From: Nonomuraea corallina
GTDB taxonomy: Bacteria; Actinomycetota; Actinomycetes; Streptosporangiales; Streptosporangiaceae
Direction of reading: 5' to 3'
Assembly (NCBI RefSeq): GCF_027620315.1
Contig: NZ_JAPNNL010000058.1
Span: 1-38,557, forward strand
Length of the DNA: 38,557 nt
A program made the translations under genes and the position numbers. Under the pieces are notes generated by a model. That model saw nothing but the letters and a program-made list of their open reading frames with translations. It made no database searches and was not told the origin of the DNA. Shown here one piece after another: positions 31,682 to 38,557 of the stretch; positions within the stretch are counted from its first letter, which is position 1; each line of letters begins with the position of its first letter.

Positions 31682-32212
31682 ATGATGATCCGAATTCTGG
31701 CCGTGCTCTCGCTGGTCGCCGGGTTCCTCGTGGGTGGTGAGGGCACGGCGCGAGCCTGTAAGTGCGTGGCGCGCGAGCCGGCCGAGCGGGTGCGCGACGC
31801 GGACGCCGTCCTCGCCGCGACCGCCACGCGGGTACGGGTGGACGAGCCGATGCTGGACGGTGGCCGGCTGACGGCGACGCTGCGGGCCGACCGCGTCTTC
31901 AAGGGTCCGGCGCGGGCCGAGTTCGAGGTGGTCAGCAGGGCGGACGGGGCCGCCTGCGGGTTCGCGTTCACGGAGGGGACGCGCTATTTGGTGTTCGCCC
32001 GCGCGGGGGACGAGGGGCTGAGCACGTCGCTCTGCTCGGGCAACGAGGTGCTGGAGCCGGATGGCGGCGTGCCGTCCCTTCTGGCGGCCGGGTCCGCTCC
32101 GCGGGTGTCGCAGCCCCCGGAGCCCGCGCTGTCGATCGCGGTCGCCGTGCTGGCCTCCATCGCGGTGGTGGCCGTGGCGATCTGGGCGTCGGCGCAGTCG
32201 CCCCGTCAATAG
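31682..32212 (+). CDS. Secreted TIMP/netrin (NTR)-like protein with C-terminal membrane anchor
   Basis: 176 residues from the ATG at 31682 (GGAAAG upstream). The signal peptide ends TARA before Cys26, so the mature chain would begin Cys-Lys-Cys, as the mature TIMP chain begins with Cys-x-Cys. Four cysteines only: C26, C28, C92, C118. In mature numbering they are 1, 3, 67 and 93, near to 1, 3, 70 and 99 in TIMP-1, where 1-70 and 3-99 are disulphides. Motifs ERVRDADAVLAATATRV, LRADRVFKG, GAACGFAFTEGTRYLVFA and LSTSLCSGNEVL fit bacterial NTR-fold proteins. A transmembrane helix (about 150-170) follows a Pro-rich linker. Partner and function are unknown; protease inhibition is only suggested by the fold. 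Confidence 0.75.
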   Translation: MMIRILAVLSLVAGFLVGGEGTARACKCVAREPAERVRDADAVLAATATRVRVDEPMLDGGRLTATLRADRVFKGPARAEFEVVSRADGAACGFAFTEGTRYLVFARAGDEGLSTSLCSGNEVLEPDGGVPSLLAAGSAPRVSQPPEPALSIAVAVLASIAVVAVAIWASAQSPRQ

Positions 32213-32221
32213 GATCATCGG

Positions 32222-33385
32222 ATGCGCAGCGCTCACATCGCGATGGTCGGCATCCCCGCCATCAGTCATGTCCTGCCCGGCATCGGAGTGATCCGGGAGC
32301 TGGTGGCGCGCGGGCACCGGGTGACCTACGCCAACGACCCGGTCGTGGCCGAGGTGATCGCCGACGCGGGAGCCGAGCTGGTTCCGTACACGTCCACGCT
32401 GCCCGTCGCCGACCATGACTGGCCGGACGACCCGATCGCAGCCATGCGGATCTTCCTGGAGGACAACATCCAGCTGCTGCCGCAGTTGGAGGCCGCGTAC
32501 GGCGCGGAGCCGGCCGACCTCTACCTGTACGACATCGGCGGGTACGCGGCGCGGGCGCTGGCCGAGCGGCAGGGCCGGCCGGTCGTGCAGCTCTCCCCCG
32601 CGATGGTCGGCTGGGACGGCTACGACGAGGAGGTGGCGGTGCACCTGCGGAAGCTGCCCGGCGCGGACGCCTACCGGGCGCGGTTCGCCGAGTGGCTGGC
32701 CGGCAACGGCGCCACCACGACCGACGTGGACGCCTTCTCCACCCGGCCGGCCCGGTGCCTGGCGCTCATTCCCCGGGCGATGCAGCCGCACGCCGATCGG
32801 GTGGACGACAGGGTGACGTTCGTGGGGCCGTGCGAGAGGCCAGGACCGGGCTGGGAGCGCCCGGCCGGGGCGGAGAACGTGCTGCTGATCTCGCTCGGCT
32901 CCGCCTACACCCGGCAGCCGGAGTTCTACCGGCGGTGCCTGGCGGCGTTCGGCGACCTGCCCGGCTGGCACGTCGTGATGCAGATCGGCAGGCACACCGA
33001 CCCCGCCGAGCTGGGCCGGATCCCGGGCAACGTGGAGGTCCACTCCTGGGTGCCGCAGCCGGCGATCCTGGAGCGGGCGGACGCGTTCGTCACCCACGCG
33101 GGCATGGGCGGCTGCGGCGAGGGGCTGGTGGCCGGGGTACCGATGATCGCGGTGCCGCAGGCGGCCGACCAGTTCATGAACGCCGACCGGCTGGTGGAGC
33201 TGGGGGTGGCCCGCCGGATCGACACGGCCGGGGCGACGCCCGACGCGCTCAGGAGCGCCCTGCTGGAGCTGACCGCCGATCCGGAGGTGGCCGAGCGGCT
33301 CGGGCGGCTGCGAGCCGGGTCCCGCGCGGAGGGCGGCGCGGTCCGGGCGGCCGAGCTCATCGAGGCGGAGCTGGGCCGCGGCTGA
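32222..33385 (+). CDS. MGT-family UDP-glycosyltransferase (GT1, macrolide glycosyltransferase type)
   Basis: 387 residues from the ATG at 32222 with AGGAT upstream, 10 bp after the TIMP-like gene. GT-B fold: N-terminal acceptor domain beginning HIAMVGIPAISHVLPGIGVIRELVARGHRVTYAND and C-terminal nucleotide-sugar domain with LISLGSAYTRQPEFYRRCL and THAGMGGCGEGLVAGVPMIAVPQAADQFMNADRLVELGVAR, where His292 and the Asp-Gln pair contact the sugar nucleotide. This is close in pattern to Streptomyces OleD/OleI/MgtA, which inactivate macrolides by glucosylation from UDP-glucose. Intrinsic antibiotic inactivation is therefore plausible, but acceptors in this family are broad. No macrolide synthesis genes are near. 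Confidence 0.88.
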   Translation: MRSAHIAMVGIPAISHVLPGIGVIRELVARGHRVTYANDPVVAEVIADAGAELVPYTSTLPVADHDWPDDPIAAMRIFLEDNIQLLPQLEAAYGAEPADLYLYDIGGYAARALAERQGRPVVQLSPAMVGWDGYDEEVAVHLRKLPGADAYRARFAEWLAGNGATTTDVDAFSTRPARCLALIPRAMQPHADRVDDRVTFVGPCERPGPGWERPAGAENVLLISLGSAYTRQPEFYRRCLAAFGDLPGWHVVMQIGRHTDPAELGRIPGNVEVHSWVPQPAILERADAFVTHAGMGGCGEGLVAGVPMIAVPQAADQFMNADRLVELGVARRIDTAGATPDALRSALLELTADPEVAERLGRLRAGSRAEGGAVRAAELIEAELGRG

Positions 33386-33422
33386 AAGTTTCATCGCCGA
33401 CCAGGGCCGATGCCGCCGCCCG

Positions 33423-33467
33423 TTGACGGGGCGGCGCGGCCACCGGAGGATCCTGGGAGCGCTCCCA
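33423..33467 (+). promoter_or_regulatory. CebR/CelR cellulose-response operator with overlapping promoter
   Basis: TGGGAGCGCTCCCA at 33454-33467 is a perfect 14-bp palindrome and identical to the box bound by CelR of Thermobifida fusca and CebR of Streptomyces. It lies 19 bp before the cellulase ATG. A candidate -35 TTGACG (33423-33428) and weak -10 GAGGAT (33446-33451) would start transcription inside the box, so the repressor would block initiation until cellobiose is sensed. The promoter elements are tentative; the operator is not. Confidence 0.88.
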
Positions 33468-33486
33468 ACGCACCTTCGAGGATCTC

Positions 33487-36003
33487 ATGACCCGACGCCT
33501 GGCCACGGCACTGGCCCTGCTCACCGCGTTCGCCCTCGTCCCCGCCATCCCGGCGCACGCCGCCGCCGACGAGGGGCCGGAACAGATCGTCAACGGCTCC
33601 TTCGACGACGGCACCGCCTCCTGGTGGGGCACCGGCAACATCACGCTCGCCGTCGACGACGGCCGGCTCTGCGTGGACGTCCCCGGCGGCACCGCCAACC
33701 CGTGGGACGTCATCATCGGACAGGACAACCTGCCGCTGGTCGAGGGCGAGACGTACGCGTTCTCGTTCTACGCCTCGGCCACCCCGGCCAAGGTCGGCAG
33801 GGCGCTGGTCCAGCTCCCGGTCGATCCGTGGACGCAGTACCTGTCGGCCGCCCCGGCGCTGAGCGTGTCCGGCGACGTCCACCGGTACACCTTCACCGCC
33901 CCCGTCTCGCTGCCGAACGCCCAGGTCGCCTTCCAGGTGGGCGGCAGCGCCGAACCCTGGAGGCTCTGCGTGGACGACGTGTCGCTGCGCGGCGGCGCGG
34001 AGCCGGACGAGTACGAGCCGGACACCGGCCCCCGGGTGCGCGTCAACATGGTCGGCTACCTGACCGACGGCCCCAAGAACGCGACCGTGGTCACCGAGGC
34101 GGCCGAGCCGGTGACGTGGGAGCTGAAGAACGCGACGGGCCGTACCGTCGCGCGCGGCAAGAGCACCCCGCGCGGCCTGGACGACAGTTCCGGGCAGCGG
34201 GTGCACAGCATCGACTTCGGCGCCTACCGCAAGGCCGGCGCCGGCTACACGCTCAGCGCGGACGGCGAGACCAGCCGCCCGTTCGACATCGCCGCCGACC
34301 TGTATGACGAGATGCGGGTGGACGCGCTGAAGTTCTACTACACCCAGCGCAGTGGCATCGAGATCCGCGACGACCTGCGGCCCGGCTACGGCCGCCCCGC
34401 CGGCCACGTCGGCGTGGCCCCGAACCAGGGCGACACCAGCGTCCCCTGCCAGCCCGGCGTGTGCGACTACTCGCTCGACGTCAGCGGCGGCTGGTACGAC
34501 GCGGGCGATCACGGCAAGTACGTGGTCAACGGCGGCATCTCCGTCCACCAGCTCATGAGCGTGTACGAGCGCGACAGGTCCGCCTTCACCGACGGGCAGC
34601 TGAACATCCCGGAGAGCGGCAACGGCGTCCCCGACGTGCTGGACGAGGCCCGATGGGAGCAGGAGTTCCTGCTGAGCATGGAGGTCCCGCAGGGCGAGGC
34701 GCTGGCCGGCATGGCGCACCACAAGATCCATGACCGGCAGTGGACCGGGCTGCCGCTGATGCCGCACCTGGACCCGCAGCCGCGCGAGCTGCACCCGCCG
34801 TCCACGGCCGCCACCCTCAACCTCGCGGCGACCGCCGCCCAGGCCGCCCGCGTGTTCGCCCCGTACGACGCCGCGTTCGCCGCGCGCAACCTGGCCGCGG
34901 CCCGCCGGGCGTGGGCGGCGGCCGTGGCCAACCCCGACCGCCTGGCCGACCCGAACGACGGCATCGGCGGCGGCGCCTACCCCGACTCCGACGTCAGCGA
35001 CGAGTTCTACTGGGCGGCGGCCGAGCTGTTCATCACCACCGGGGAGAAGCGGTTCGCCGACTTCGTGCTGGCCTCGCCGCACCACACCGGCGACATCTGG
35101 CGCGAGCGCGGCTTCGACTGGGGCAACACCGCCCAGCTCGGCCGCCTGCAGCTGGCCACGGTGCCGAACGCGATCCGCGACCGCGAGCGGGTACGCCGCT
35201 CGGTGCTGGAAGGCGCGGACAAGTATCTCGCCACCCAGCGGGAGCACCCGTACGGGCTGCCGTACGCCCCGCCTGACTACGACTGGGGCTCCAACAACCT
35301 GGTGCTGAACAACATGGTGGTGATGGCCGTCGCCTACGACCTGAGCGGCAAGGAGAAGTACCGCGCCGGGGTGCGCGAGGGCATGGACTACATCCTCGGC
35401 CGCAACGCGCTCAACCAGTCGTACGTGACCGGCTACGGCGAGGTGTCGTCCCAGAACCAGCACAGCCGATGGTACGCCCGCCAGCTCGACCCGTCGCTGC
35501 CCAATCCGCCGCGCGGCACGCTGTCCGGCGGACCGAACTCGGCCATCCAGGACCCGGTCGCCCAGCGGCTGCTCCAGGGCTGCGCGCCGCAGTTCTGCTA
35601 CGTCGACCACATCGAGTCCTGGTCCACGAACGAGCTGACCATCAACTGGAACGCCCCGCTGGCCTGGATCTCGACGTTCCTGGCCGACCGGTCCGGGCAC
35701 ACCGGCTGCGACGTCCGCTACACGGCGCGCGGCGACCGGAGCTTCACGGCGGAGGTCACCGTGCGCAACGCCGGCGGCAAGTCGCTCGACGGCTGGACGC
35801 TGCGCTGGTCGTTCCCCGGCGCGCAGCGCGTCCGGAACTCCTGGGGGGCGGCCGTCGCCCAGGACGGGCCGGTGGTGACGGCGAAGAGCGACCGGCGGCT
35901 GCGGCCCGGCGGCACGGCCGTGTTCGGGTTCGCCGCCACCGCGCCCGCGGGCCCGAACCCGGCGCCGGAGGTGTTCCACCTGAACGGGGACCGCTGCCGG
36001 TAA
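33487..36003 (+). CDS. Secreted GH9 cellulase with N-terminal CBM4/9-like module and C-terminal CBM2
   Basis: 838 residues from the ATG at 33487 (GAGG upstream). Order of parts: signal peptide (1-26); CBM4/9-like module (about 30-170, [20 protein letters not shown]); Ig-like CelD_N domain (about 178-275); GH9 catalytic (alpha/alpha)6 domain (about 285-735); CBM2 (741-837). Catalytic residues are visible: Asp338 and Asp341 in [12 protein letters not shown] (base) and Glu716 in [13 protein letters not shown] (acid); [15 protein letters not shown] and SSQNQHSR complete the GH9 signature. It should cut beta-1,4-glucan by inversion, possibly processively as in theme B/E4-type enzymes. The CBM2 keeps its Cys741-Cys837 pair and the SWGA tryptophan but lacks the first binding Trp. 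Control by CebR/CelR is indicated by the upstream box. Confidence 0.95.
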   Translation: MTRRLATALALLTAFALVPAIPAHAAADEGPEQIVNGSFDDGTASWWGTGNITLAVDDGRLCVDVPGGTANPWDVIIGQDNLPLVEGETYAFSFYASATPAKVGRALVQLPVDPWTQYLSAAPALSVSGDVHRYTFTAPVSLPNAQVAFQVGGSAEPWRLCVDDVSLRGGAEPDEYEPDTGPRVRVNMVGYLTDGPKNATVVTEAAEPVTWELKNATGRTVARGKSTPRGLDDSSGQRVHSIDFGAYRKAGAGYTLSADGETSRPFDIAADLYDEMRVDALKFYYTQRSGIEIRDDLRPGYGRPAGHVGVAPNQGDTSVPCQPGVCDYSLDVSGGWYDAGDHGKYVVNGGISVHQLMSVYERDRSAFTDGQLNIPESGNGVPDVLDEARWEQEFLLSMEVPQGEALAGMAHHKIHDRQWTGLPLMPHLDPQPRELHPPSTAATLNLAATAAQAARVFAPYDAAFAARNLAAARRAWAAAVANPDRLADPNDGIGGGAYPDSDVSDEFYWAAAELFITTGEKRFADFVLASPHHTGDIWRERGFDWGNTAQLGRLQLATVPNAIRDRERVRRSVLEGADKYLATQREHPYGLPYAPPDYDWGSNNLVLNNMVVMAVAYDLSGKEKYRAGVREGMDYILGRNALNQSYVTGYGEVSSQNQHSRWYARQLDPSLPNPPRGTLSGGPNSAIQDPVAQRLLQGCAPQFCYVDHIESWSTNELTINWNAPLAWISTFLADRSGHTGCDVRYTARGDRSFTAEVTVRNAGGKSLDGWTLRWSFPGAQRVRNSWGAAVAQDGPVVTAKSDRRLRPGGTAVFGFAATAPAGPNPAPEVFHLNGDRCR

Positions 36004-36048
36004 CGGCAGCCCCACGCGGATCCGGTCTGGTCGGCATAGAGTCGATCC

Positions 36049-36108
36049 ATGCCTCCAGACCGGGCCGGACGAGCGGCGCTGACGACCTCTTTGACAGGGC
36101 CGGCATGA
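36049..36108 (+). CDS. Possible 19-residue leader peptide coupled to the DUF998 gene
   Basis: An ATG at 36049 opens a 19-codon frame (MPPDRAGRAALTTSLTGPA) ending in TGA at 36106-36108, which overlaps the DUF998 ATG (ATGA). A -10-like TAGAGT (36037-36042) lies 6 nt before it, which would make it leaderless. The DUF998 gene itself lacks a clear ribosome site, so translational coupling is attractive. No good -35 is seen, and a peptide this short may be chance. Confidence 0.25.
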   Translation: MPPDRAGRAALTTSLTGPA

Positions 36109-36725
36109 CGGCGCTCCTGTGGCTGGGGGCGCTCGGCTCGTGGCTGTTCGTCGTCACGTTCACGCTGGACGGCTGGACCCGGCCGGGATACCGGCCGGTC
36201 CGGCATCCGGTGAGCGCACTGGCGCTCGGCCCCCGCGGCTGGGTGCAGGGGGCCAACTTCCTCGTGTGCGGCCTGGCGATCACGGCGGGCGCGGTCGCCC
36301 TGGGGGGCGCGCTCGGCAGCGTGCCGCTCGCCGCCGCGATCGCGCTGTTCGGGCTCGCGCTGGTCGCCTCGGGCGTGTTCCCCATGGACCCGATGCGGGG
36401 CTATCCGCCAGGGACGCCCGACACCACCCCGGAGGCGGTGTCGACGCGGCACAGGCTGCACGACTGGGCCGGGGCGCTCGTCTTCGGCCTGCTGCCCATC
36501 TGCGCGCTCATCGCGGTGTTCGTCCTGCCCGACGCCGGATGGAAGTGGTACTCGGCCGTGACGGCGACCGCCCTGGGCGCCGGCTTCGTCGCCTTCAGCC
36601 AGGCGTGGGAGCACGACCATCCGAGAAGCGGGCTCGTGCAGCGCGCCACGATCGTCGTGGGCTGGGTCTGGCTGGGGCTGGTCTTCGCCTACGCGGCCGG
36701 TCAGGCCGCCGGCTCCGCGGCCTGA
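36105..36725 (+). CDS. DUF998 membrane protein
   Basis: 206 residues from the ATG at 36105. Five or six hydrophobic segments: LLWLGALGSWLFVVTFTLDGW, GANFLVCGLAITAGAVALGGAL, AAAIALFGLALVASGVFPMDP, WAGALVFGLLPICALIAVFVL, WYSAVTATALGAGFVAFSQAW, IVVGWVWLGLVFAYAAG. The loop motifs RHPVSALALGPRGWVQGANF, GVFPMDPMRGYPPGT and HRLHDWAG are characteristic of DUF998 proteins, which have no established activity. The start lacks a clear Shine-Dalgarno and may be coupled to a short upstream frame. Its 3' end overlaps the convergent membrane-protein gene by 25 bp. Confidence 0.85.
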   Translation: MTALLWLGALGSWLFVVTFTLDGWTRPGYRPVRHPVSALALGPRGWVQGANFLVCGLAITAGAVALGGALGSVPLAAAIALFGLALVASGVFPMDPMRGYPPGTPDTTPEAVSTRHRLHDWAGALVFGLLPICALIAVFVLPDAGWKWYSAVTATALGAGFVAFSQAWEHDHPRSGLVQRATIVVGWVWLGLVFAYAAGQAAGSAA

Positions 36726-37306
36726 CGCATCAGGGCCACCAGCGGGCCCGGCTCGTCGGCGAAGAACCGCACCGTGGTGACCGCCGCCTCGGCGCCCAGC
36801 GGCCGGACCGCGGTGACCGGCTCCGACAGTTCCACCACCACGTTCACCTGCGAGGCCACCGCCACGGTCAGCCGTTCGCCGTCGACCGTGACCAGGCCCG
36901 ACTCGTTGTAGGCGCGCACCGTGCGCACCGAGGCGACCAGCTCGCGCGGGATGCGCAGGTCGAAGAAGGCCCCGTACCGGATCCGCAGCTCGCGGTCGGT
37001 GACGACGTGCGGCCGGGTGACGCAGGCGGCCACCACCGCGAACCCGAACAGCAGCCCGTACAGGTCGAGCACCAGGATCGGCACGCGGATCGCGGCGGGT
37101 ACGTCGAAGGCGCGCAGCACCACCTCCACGACCACGGCCTCGCCGCCCACCACGACCAGGAGCAGGATCATGGTCGCCGACTGGGCCCGGGAGTAGGAGG
37201 CGGCCAGCGCGCGGGGCGGCACGCCGTCCCGGCGGCGGGTGACCCACAGCACCAGGCTCGCCATGCCCTTCGCGTCGAACCCCATGATGCGGCGCAGCGC
37301 TCTCAC
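36701..37306 (-). CDS. Membrane protein with PH-like C-terminal domain, coupled to merR
   Basis: 201 residues from a GTG at 37306 that overlaps the merR stop (GTGA), so it is second in the merR operon. Two hydrophobic hairpin helices (about 45-65 MILLLVVVGGEAVVVEVVL and 75-98 ILVLDLYGLLFGFAVVAACV) are followed by a beta-rich cytoplasmic domain: VVTDRELRIRYGAFFDLRIPRELVASVRTVR, LTVAVASQVNVVVELSEPV, TTVRFFADEPGPLVALMRQ. This layout resembles bacterial PH-domain membrane proteins. I do not recognise a specific family. Coupling to MerR suggests it responds to the same signal. Confidence 0.75.
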   Translation of the reverse strand: MRALRRIMGFDAKGMASLVLWVTRRRDGVPPRALAASYSRAQSATMILLLVVVGGEAVVVEVVLRAFDVPAAIRVPILVLDLYGLLFGFAVVAACVTRPHVVTDRELRIRYGAFFDLRIPRELVASVRTVRAYNESGLVTVDGERLTVAVASQVNVVVELSEPVTAVRPLGAEAAVTTVRFFADEPGPLVALMRQAAEPAA

Positions 37307-38049
37307 GTTCTCTCCCTCACCAGGTCGACCATCAGCCGGAACACCTCGGCCTGCGCGGGTGTCAGCTCCTCCAGCAGGGCGTCGAACCAGGGCCCGCCCG
37401 ACGGCAGGTGCCCGACGAGCTGGCGCACCAGCTCGTCGGGCAGGTGCGCGGCGGCGTCGGCGGCCAGCTCGCGGACCCGCGGATCGTCCGGCCGGGCGTC
37501 GCCGAGCTCGTCCAGCCGCCGGTAGAGCTCCTGGCTCCGGTCGCGCATGCCGGGTCCGGCGAGCGGCCGCATCAGCTCGACGATCTCGTCGCGGTCGCCG
37601 GGTCCGGCGGTCGTGTCCATGAGCGTGAGCATCTCCCGGTCCATCTCGGCGGCCCTCGACCCCCGCACGGTCAGGTCGCGCAGCACCGCCGCCATGCCGG
37701 GGGACACGGCCGAGTCGGGCCGCAGTTCGTCCTCCTCCAGCAGCGCGGCCAGCCGGGCCCGCCGCGCCGCGAGGGCCTCCTGCTGCCTGGCGAGGTCGGC
37801 GTCCAGCTCCAGGAGCACCTCGCGCAGGTCCCTGCCCCGGTCGTCGGCGAGCACGTCGCGGACCTCGTCCAGCGACAGCCCCAGCTCCGCCAGCCGGCGC
37901 ACCCGCGCGAGCAGCACGGCGTCGCGCAGCCGGTACTCGCGGTAACCGCCGGCCGTCCGCGCCGGCTCGGGCAGCAGCCCGAGACGGTGGTAGTGCCGCA
38001 CGGTCCGGGTGGAGACCCCGACCAGCGCGGCGAGTTCGCCGATCCGCAT
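37303..38049 (-). CDS. MerR-family regulator, autoregulated
   Basis: 248 residues from the ATG at 38049, chosen because a MerR-type promoter places the transcript start there; a GTG five codons earlier is the alternative. Residues 1-70 are the MerR winged helix: MRIGELAALVGVSTRTVRHYHRLGLL, GGYREYRLRDAVLLARVRRLAELGLSLDEVRDVLAD. A coiled dimer helix (about 78-110) follows. The C-terminal ~135 residues are helical with LMRPLAGPGMRDRSQELYRRLDEL, probably a ligand-binding region. No Cys is present, so it does not sense metal or redox through thiols. The downstream membrane protein is translationally coupled. Confidence 0.9.
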   Translation of the reverse strand: MRIGELAALVGVSTRTVRHYHRLGLLPEPARTAGGYREYRLRDAVLLARVRRLAELGLSLDEVRDVLADDRGRDLREVLLELDADLARQQEALAARRARLAALLEEDELRPDSAVSPGMAAVLRDLTVRGSRAAEMDREMLTLMDTTAGPGDRDEIVELMRPLAGPGMRDRSQELYRRLDELGDARPDDPRVRELAADAAAHLPDELVRQLVGHLPSGGPWFDALLEELTPAQAEVFRLMVDLVRERT

Positions 38050-38055
38050 GCCTCC

Positions 38056-38086
38056 ATGAGACACGTTGACGCTACGTCAAGGTCAA
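38056..38086 (-). promoter_or_regulatory. MerR-type promoter with 19-bp spacer and dyad operator
   Basis: On the minus strand TTGACC (38086-38081) and TCTCAT (38061-38056) are 19 bp apart, the stretched spacing typical of MerR-activated promoters. The spacer holds the perfect dyad TTGACG-CTA-CGTCAA (38066-38080, plus-strand reading). The merR ATG at 38049 follows 6 nt after the -10, so the transcript would be leaderless. MerR proteins bind such dyads and untwist the DNA to realign the boxes. Confidence 0.7.
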
Positions 38087-38557
38087 CCGAACGCGGCGAG
38101 CGTGTAGACCGGGTCGGGGCCGGGGCGGTCCTGGCCGGGCAGCGCGGCGAGCCGCCGGTCGAGGCCCGCCAGCGCCTCCGGGCCGGCCTTCGCGGCCCAG
38201 TGACGCCCGCCCTCGGCCAGCAGCTCGCGCCAGCGCCGGGGGCTGCGGCCCTGCCCGTGCCCCGTGAACGCGGCCCTCCCCCGCTCCGCGAGCCCGGTGA
38301 GGGCGGCCACGCGGCCCGGCGCGTCCCCCGGCGGGGACAGGTGAGCCTCCCGTACGGGAGAGATCAGCGCGGCGGCCGGGTCGCCGCCGACGTAGGCGGC
38401 CGCGTCCTTGTCCACGGTGGTGATGAGTGTCCCGCCCGGCCGCAGCACCCGCGCGGCCTCGCGCAGCGCGGCGGCGGACGTCGCCGCGTCCAGCAGGTGC
38501 AGCAGCCAGATCATGACGACCACGTCGGCGCCGCGGTCGGGCAGCGGCAGCCGGGCC
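38083..38557 (-). CDS. SAM-dependent class I methyltransferase, N-terminus cut by window edge
   Basis: Open on the minus strand from the window edge to a TGA at 38085-38083, about 157 residues. The visible part begins ARLPLPDRGADVVVMIWLLHLLDA, then AALREAARVLRPGGTLITTVDKD, which are motifs II-III of Methyltransf_11-type enzymes (the strand-4 region and the ARVLRPGG loop). The SAM-binding GxGxG motif would lie beyond the edge. The C-terminal ~90 residues give no substrate clue. Its stop lies 33 bp upstream of merR on the same strand and inside the merR -35. Confidence 0.75.
   Translation of the reverse strand, partial: ARLPLPDRGADVVVMIWLLHLLDAATSAAALREAARVLRPGGTLITTVDKDAAAYVGGDPAAALISPVREAHLSPPGDAPGRVAALTGLAERGRAAFTGHGQGRSPRRWRELLAEGGRHWAAKAGPEALAGLDRRLAALPGQDRPGPDPVYTLAAFG

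Noticed and set aside
31310..33394. 694-codon minus-strand frame under the TIMP-like and glycosyltransferase genes
   Set aside because: Shadow of three well-supported plus-strand genes, without recognisable motifs.
33454..33467. Palindrome before the cellulase as a novel element
   Set aside because: It is identical to the known CelR/CebR box, so it is reported as a known operator, not as new.
33391..36015. 874-codon minus-strand frame under the cellulase
   Set aside because: Shadow of the GH9 gene; a GC-rich coding strand leaves long open antisense frames.
1..38557. Mobile elements, CRISPR arrays, tRNA or rRNA genes
   Set aside because: No transposase, integrase, spaced direct repeats of CRISPR size or cloverleaf-like sequence was found on reading both strands; a tRNAscan or Infernal run would be decisive.

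Overview
The window is chromosomal DNA from a very high-GC actinomycete. The evidence is Shine-Dalgarno sites of the GGAGG type mixed with several genes that look leaderless, frequent GTG starts, an XRE/HATPase regulator pair, a CebR/CelR-box cellulase and extended secreted-hydrolase content. A Nonomuraea/Streptosporangium-like member of the Streptosporangiales is my inference; no marker gene here fixes the genus. I see no rRNA, tRNA, CRISPR array, insertion sequence or phage gene.

Layout. (1) 1-6.2 kb, secreted proteins: a trypsin-like protease cut by the window edge and a DUF4434-type TIM-barrel protein (both minus), then a Tat-exported PhoX-family protein and a PA-domain M28 aminopeptidase (plus). 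(2) 6.2-10.4 kb: a large membrane M28 peptidase diverges from a winged-helix regulator followed by an NAD-dependent epimerase. Between them lie three back-to-back 14-bp operator units, placed over the peptidase promoter. (3) 10.5-25.7 kb, a transport and catabolism island: a five-gene branched-chain-amino-acid-type ABC transporter (livG-F-H-M-substrate binder, minus) diverges from a PucR regulator overlapping an acyl-CoA synthetase gene. A TetR regulator then diverges from an oligopeptide-type ABC transporter (binder, permease, permease-ATPase fusion, ATPase) ending in an acyl-CoA dehydrogenase. A 26-bp perfect palindrome sits on the promoter of the last operon. (4) 25.7-30.4 kb: an XRE-like regulator divergent from a RsbW-like ATPase, a frameshifted antitoxin remnant and an orphan membrane protein. 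(5) 30.5-38.6 kb: NUDIX hydrolase, beta-propeller-like fragment, TIMP/netrin-like secreted protein, MGT-type glycosyltransferase, a GH9 cellulase under a perfect CebR/CelR box, a DUF998 protein, a MerR regulator with its own 19-bp-spacer promoter coupled to a membrane protein, and a methyltransferase cut by the window end.

How the parts fit. Region 3 reads as one metabolic unit: two importers, a CoA ligase and a CoA-ester dehydrogenase, controlled by a PucR activator and a TetR repressor. The likely logic is import of a carboxylate or acylated peptide, CoA activation, then the first oxidation. The substrate cannot be read from sequence. Convergent gene pairs are separated by strong GC hairpins at 6.2, 10.4 and 25.7 kb. 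At 18.25 kb the two stop codons abut with no terminator, and at 36.7 kb the two genes overlap.

The most interesting items are the tandem 14-bp operator array, the TetR-controlled dual-importer catabolic island, the TIMP-like protein whose four cysteines match the animal TIMP spacing, and the autoregulatory MerR promoter.
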